From: an uncultured Christensenellaceae bacterium
GTDB lineage: Bacteria > Bacillota_A > Clostridia > Christensenellales > UBA3700
Assembly (NCBI GenBank): GCA_944381335.1
Contig: CALWKT010000046.1
Span: 1-7,767 of the forward strand
Direction: 5' to 3'
Length of the DNA stretch: 7,767 nucleotides
Below, in pieces: positions 5,718 to 7,767 of this stretch. Positions within the stretch are counted from its first letter, which is position 1; every line of letters starts with the position of its first letter. The notes beneath the pieces were generated by a model. It was not told the DNA's origin. It did not search any database and worked only from the letters and a program-made list of their open reading frames with translations. The position numbers and the translations under genes were made by a program.

Positions 5718-5768
5718 ATTTTACGAGCGTGACGTTCTGTTCTTGCGCTGATCTGACGTTGAAATTCG

Positions 5769-7496
5769 TCAGTCCTTTTGCAGAAGTTCTCTGTGTTCGT
5801 CGGCTACGACGGTGGCGCTGTTGTAGGTCGTGTAGAGCACCATGCCGGGCTTTCCGGAAGGATGCCGCTTCAGATTGCGGCGCTGAGTGTAGTCGCACAC
5901 CGTCTTTGTGCCCGGCTGAGCCTGAGACCAGAAGCAGGCTATTTCGCATGCTGTCCTGATCACGCCGTCGGGGATCACGCGTCCTTCGGCGAATACTATC
6001 ACGTGAGAGCCGTGGACGTCCTTTGCGTGTACCCACAGATCTCCGCCGTTTGCCACTTTAAACGTCAGTTTGTCGTTCTGAAGATTGTTTTTGCCTACGG
6101 CTACGGTAAATCCCTCGGTTTCGTAGAATACCGGCTGAGCGGCTTTTGTGCGCGTTTTGTTGCGCCTGCCGGCGGGCTTCAGCGCTCCCGCCGCGATGAG
6201 TTCCTGTTCGACTTCGGCTATCTCGTCGTCGGTGGAGCAGACTTCTATCGACGGCTCGATGCTGAGAAGATATTCCAGTTCAGCTTCGCTTTCTTCTATC
6301 TGTCCGGTCACTACTTCGAGGGTGCGTTTCTGCTTGGCGTATTTTTTGAAATACTGCTGAGCGTTCTGCCCGGGAGTGAGTCTTTCGTCAAGAGGGATAA
6401 CGACGTCGGGCATTTCCGGGTTGTAATAATCCTGCACCGTGACGCTTTTGTCGCCACGTCTGAATTTGTAGAGATTTGCGGTCAACAGTTCGCCGTACTT
6501 TTTGTTCTTTTCAAGCCCGGAAGCGTCCGAAAGGCGCGCGCGGCACTTTTCCAGACGTTTTTTCAGTCTGGTCACCGCCGCAGAGTGGGCTTTCTTCAGA
6601 TGTTTAGTGTGTTCGCTGCGTCTGTATTTTTCGTCTTTCTTGCCGATGCACATTTCCACCGCCGCGCTCAGAGAGGGAGCCGGCGTGAAAGAAAGACCTG
6701 AAGAGGAGTAAGGAAACAGGAAGTAATCGTCTTCACACCCGTCGATAATGCTGCAACAGGGGGAATAGTATTTGCTGTCGTTTATGTCCAGCATCGATCC
6801 GAGAACGGACAGGATCCGGTCTGTTTCTTCCTCGCTCGGTTTTACGTCGTTTGCGACTCCGCAAAGACGGAGGAGTTCTTTTACCGTGGACGTCGCAAAA
6901 CCCGAGACCGCCGACATTACGAATCCGCAGAGATCGGACCCGTTGTAATTCAACAGAGCGTTTCTCAGGGCTGAGGAGTCCGTGCAAGAAATCTTGTTTC
7001 TCGGAGGAAGTTCGTAACGTACCGAAGGAAGGAGACAGCGCTTGGTCGCAGAGTCGAAAGACGCCTGCTTCAGTGTGTCTTTTATCGTTCCGTCCGAGCC
7101 GACGAGCAGGATATTGCTGTATCTGCCCATCATCTCGGCTATCAGAGAGTACTGCACTTCGTCGCGCAGTTCGTTGCGCGCTGTTACTGAAAAGCAGAAT
7201 ATGCGGTCGTCGCCCAGCATTGAAACGCCGTTCAGAACGCCGCCGGAAAGACATTTTCTGAGGCGCATGCAGAATGAAGGAGCGGTCAGGGGATTTGTCT
7301 TTTTTGCGGAGGAAAGGTGTATGCGGGGGTTCTGTGCGTTTGCCGAAACGGCAAGCAGCAGGTTTTCTCCGCCTTTGCGTATGCTGACGTGTATTTCGTC
7401 CGCTTCGGGCATGCCGATCTTGTCTATTTTGCCGCCTGAAAGCGCGGCGTTCAGTTCTTTGCTCAAAGCATTGAGGGTGATGAAATCGTTGGGCAT
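5769..7496 (-). CDS. rqcH: RqcH, NFACT-family ribosome-associated quality-control factor
   Basis: A 575-residue protein of full family length (older names FbpA/YloA, fibronectin-binding). In B. subtilis RqcH binds 50S subunits carrying stalled peptidyl-tRNA and directs addition of C-terminal alanine tails that mark the peptide for degradation. The NFACT-N domain (1 to about 170) carries the diagnostic DR pair at D97-R98 (in GDDRIF), at the positions mutated in the B. subtilis protein. A helix-hairpin-helix segment (about 178-240) follows, then a long K/E-rich coiled coil (about 285-435), then NFACT-R (about 455-565) with VGKNNLQNDKLTFK, DLWVHAKDVHGSHVI and HPSGKPGMVLY. All key blocks are intact. 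AGAGG (7505-7501) lies 4 nt before the ATG. The gene is divergent from tig and convergent with rluD, with its own promoter and terminator, so it is a single-gene unit. Long open frames on the opposite strand here are coding shadows. Confidence 0.95.
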   Translation of the reverse strand: MPNDFITLNALSKELNAALSGGKIDKIGMPEADEIHVSIRKGGENLLLAVSANAQNPRIHLSSAKKTNPLTAPSFCMRLRKCLSGGVLNGVSMLGDDRIFCFSVTARNELRDEVQYSLIAEMMGRYSNILLVGSDGTIKDTLKQASFDSATKRCLLPSVRYELPPRNKISCTDSSALRNALLNYNGSDLCGFVMSAVSGFATSTVKELLRLCGVANDVKPSEEETDRILSVLGSMLDINDSKYYSPCCSIIDGCEDDYFLFPYSSSGLSFTPAPSLSAAVEMCIGKKDEKYRRSEHTKHLKKAHSAAVTRLKKRLEKCRARLSDASGLEKNKKYGELLTANLYKFRRGDKSVTVQDYYNPEMPDVVIPLDERLTPGQNAQQYFKKYAKQKRTLEVVTGQIEESEAELEYLLSIEPSIEVCSTDDEIAEVEQELIAAGALKPAGRRNKTRTKAAQPVFYETEGFTVAVGKNNLQNDKLTFKVANGGDLWVHAKDVHGSHVIVFAEGRVIPDGVIRTACEIACFWSQAQPGTKTVCDYTQRRNLKRHPSGKPGMVLYTTYNSATVVADEHRELLQKD

Positions 7497-7508
7497 AATA
7501 CCTCTTTG

Positions 7509-7527
7509 CCGCAGTATCTTTACGCGG
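7509..7527 (-). promoter_or_regulatory. 5'-terminal leader hairpin of rqcH mRNA
   Basis: On the minus strand CCGCGTA (7527-7521) pairs with TAC and GCGG (7516-7509, one bulged T) around an AAGA loop. With transcription starting near 7529 it would begin 2-3 nt from the mRNA 5' end and stop 3-4 nt before the AGAGG ribosome binding site. It may protect the mRNA end or limit ribosome access. Confidence 0.45.
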
Positions 7528-7535
7528 ACAAAATT

Positions 7536-7564
7536 ATTATAAAATATTTATGATATATTTGCAA
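7536..7564 (-). promoter_or_regulatory. Promoter of rqcH
   Basis: Minus strand: TTGCAA (7564-7559), 17-bp spacer, perfect TATAAT (7541-7536). Predicted start near 7529, leader about 33 nt. The -35 is the left half of the 7559-7576 palindrome. Confidence 0.8.
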
Positions 7565-7576
7565 TTTAAATTGCAA
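7559..7576. promoter_or_regulatory. 18-bp perfect palindrome joining two divergent -35 boxes
   Basis: TTGCAATTTAAATTGCAA reads the same on both strands. Its left half is the -35 of the rqcH promoter and its right half the -35 of the tig promoter. The mirror centre lies between 7567 and 7568. It is a plausible operator for a dimeric regulator, or simply two promoters fused back to back. It matches no operator I recognise (not CIRCE, CtsR or a clostridial LexA box). Confidence 0.8.
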
Positions 7577-7599
7577 TAAATCCGTGATTGTGCTAAAAT
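7571..7599 (+). promoter_or_regulatory. Promoter of tig
   Basis: TTGCAA (7571-7576), 17-bp spacer, TAAAAT (7594-7599) with an extended -10 TG at 7591-7592. Predicted start near 7606, leader about 35 nt. It mirrors the rqcH promoter base for base in spacing. Confidence 0.8.
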
Positions 7600-7640
7600 T
7601 ATTTCACTGTGTAAAAAACATTCAAAGTGAGGATATAAAA

Positions 7641-7767
7641 ATGAACTACACAAAAGAACTTCTTGAAAAAGACCGCGTAAAGTTTACCGTGGAGGTCAGC
7701 GAGGAGGAGTGGAAGAACGCTCTTACCAAGGCTTACGAAAAGAATAAGGGCAAGTTCCAGATCGAGG
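7641..7767 (+). CDS. tig: Trigger factor (N-terminal fragment, runs off the window)
   Basis: The first 42 residues are visible, beginning MNYTKELLEKDRVKFTVEVS and continuing with EEEWKNALTKAYEKNKGKFQ. This is the opening strand-helix of the trigger factor ribosome-binding domain; the family's FRK signature loop should follow just past the window edge. Trigger factor is the ATP-independent chaperone that docks at the ribosome exit tunnel and has a peptidyl-prolyl isomerase domain. GAGG (7629-7632) lies 8 nt before the ATG. It is divergent from rqcH and shares its palindrome. In many Firmicutes tig is followed by clpP and clpX, which cannot be checked here. Identification rests on a short stretch but on a characteristic one. 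Confidence 0.85.
   Translation, partial: MNYTKELLEKDRVKFTVEVSEEEWKNALTKAYEKNKGKFQIE

Larger units (their letters stand above)
5517..5768. other. Convergent intergenic region between rluD and rqcH
   Basis: No gene is seen. Minor structures: TCCGG/CCGGA hairpin (5539-5559); CGCC-TTGC-GGCG hairpin (5571-5582) followed after 8 nt by five Ts (5591-5595), a weak possible rluD terminator; a tandem 9-mer at 5627-5644; and CTGACG/CGTCAG (5753-5772) overlapping the rqcH stop codon. Confidence 0.6.

Noticed and set aside
5778..6701. Long plus-strand open frame across rqcH (307 codons)
   Set aside because: It is antisense to an intact rqcH with every family motif present, and its translation has no family similarity.
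7602..7632. Possible hairpin masking the tig ribosome binding site (TTTCACT with AGTGAGG)
   Set aside because: The predicted start near 7606 would remove most of the 5' arm from the mRNA.

Overview
This window reads as chromosomal DNA of a low-to-moderate GC Firmicute, most likely class Clostridia. The signs are strong AGGAGG-type ribosome binding sites, a PdaB-like deacetylase, the clostridial tandem-OB form of SSB, the yggS-sepF-lspA-rluD block and an RqcH orthologue. It resembles uncultured gut clostridia, but I cannot place it to family from sequence alone. No phage, transposon, CRISPR, tRNA or rRNA signal is visible. All recognisable genes are housekeeping genes.

Layout, left to right. 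(1) 129-896: membrane-anchored polysaccharide deacetylase. (2) 995-1642: tandem-OB single-stranded DNA-binding protein, closed by a textbook intrinsic terminator at 1701-1735. (3) 1736-2228: about 490 bases without a credible gene. It is rich in inverted repeats, holds a possible structured RNA (2012-2122 with alternative hairpins) and ends in the yggS promoter. (4) 2229-5516: a tight rightward operon of yggS, sepF, lspA and rluD, with gaps of 11, 15 and 1 nt. (5) 5517-5768: convergent intergenic stretch with a terminator shared by rluD and rqcH. (6) 7496-5769, minus strand: rqcH. (7) 7497-7640: divergent regulatory region. (8) 7641 to the window edge: the start of tig (trigger factor).

The operon joins PLP homeostasis (YggS), division-ring membrane anchoring (SepF), lipoprotein signal-peptide removal (LspA) and rRNA pseudouridylation (RluD). 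In many Firmicutes ylmG, ylmH, divIVA and ileS lie between sepF and lspA; here they are absent, so the cluster is condensed. Two operon products carry long low-complexity additions: about 170 residues before the SepF core and about 100 residues after the LspA core.

The most striking non-coding signal is between rqcH and tig. A perfect 18-bp palindrome (7559-7576) supplies the -35 hexamer of both divergent promoters, one from each half, and both have 17-bp spacers to good -10 boxes. RqcH (rescue of stalled nascent chains on 50S subunits) and trigger factor (nascent-chain chaperone at the exit tunnel) both act on nascent chains at the large subunit, so a shared symmetric control site would make biological sense. 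That regulatory link is inference.
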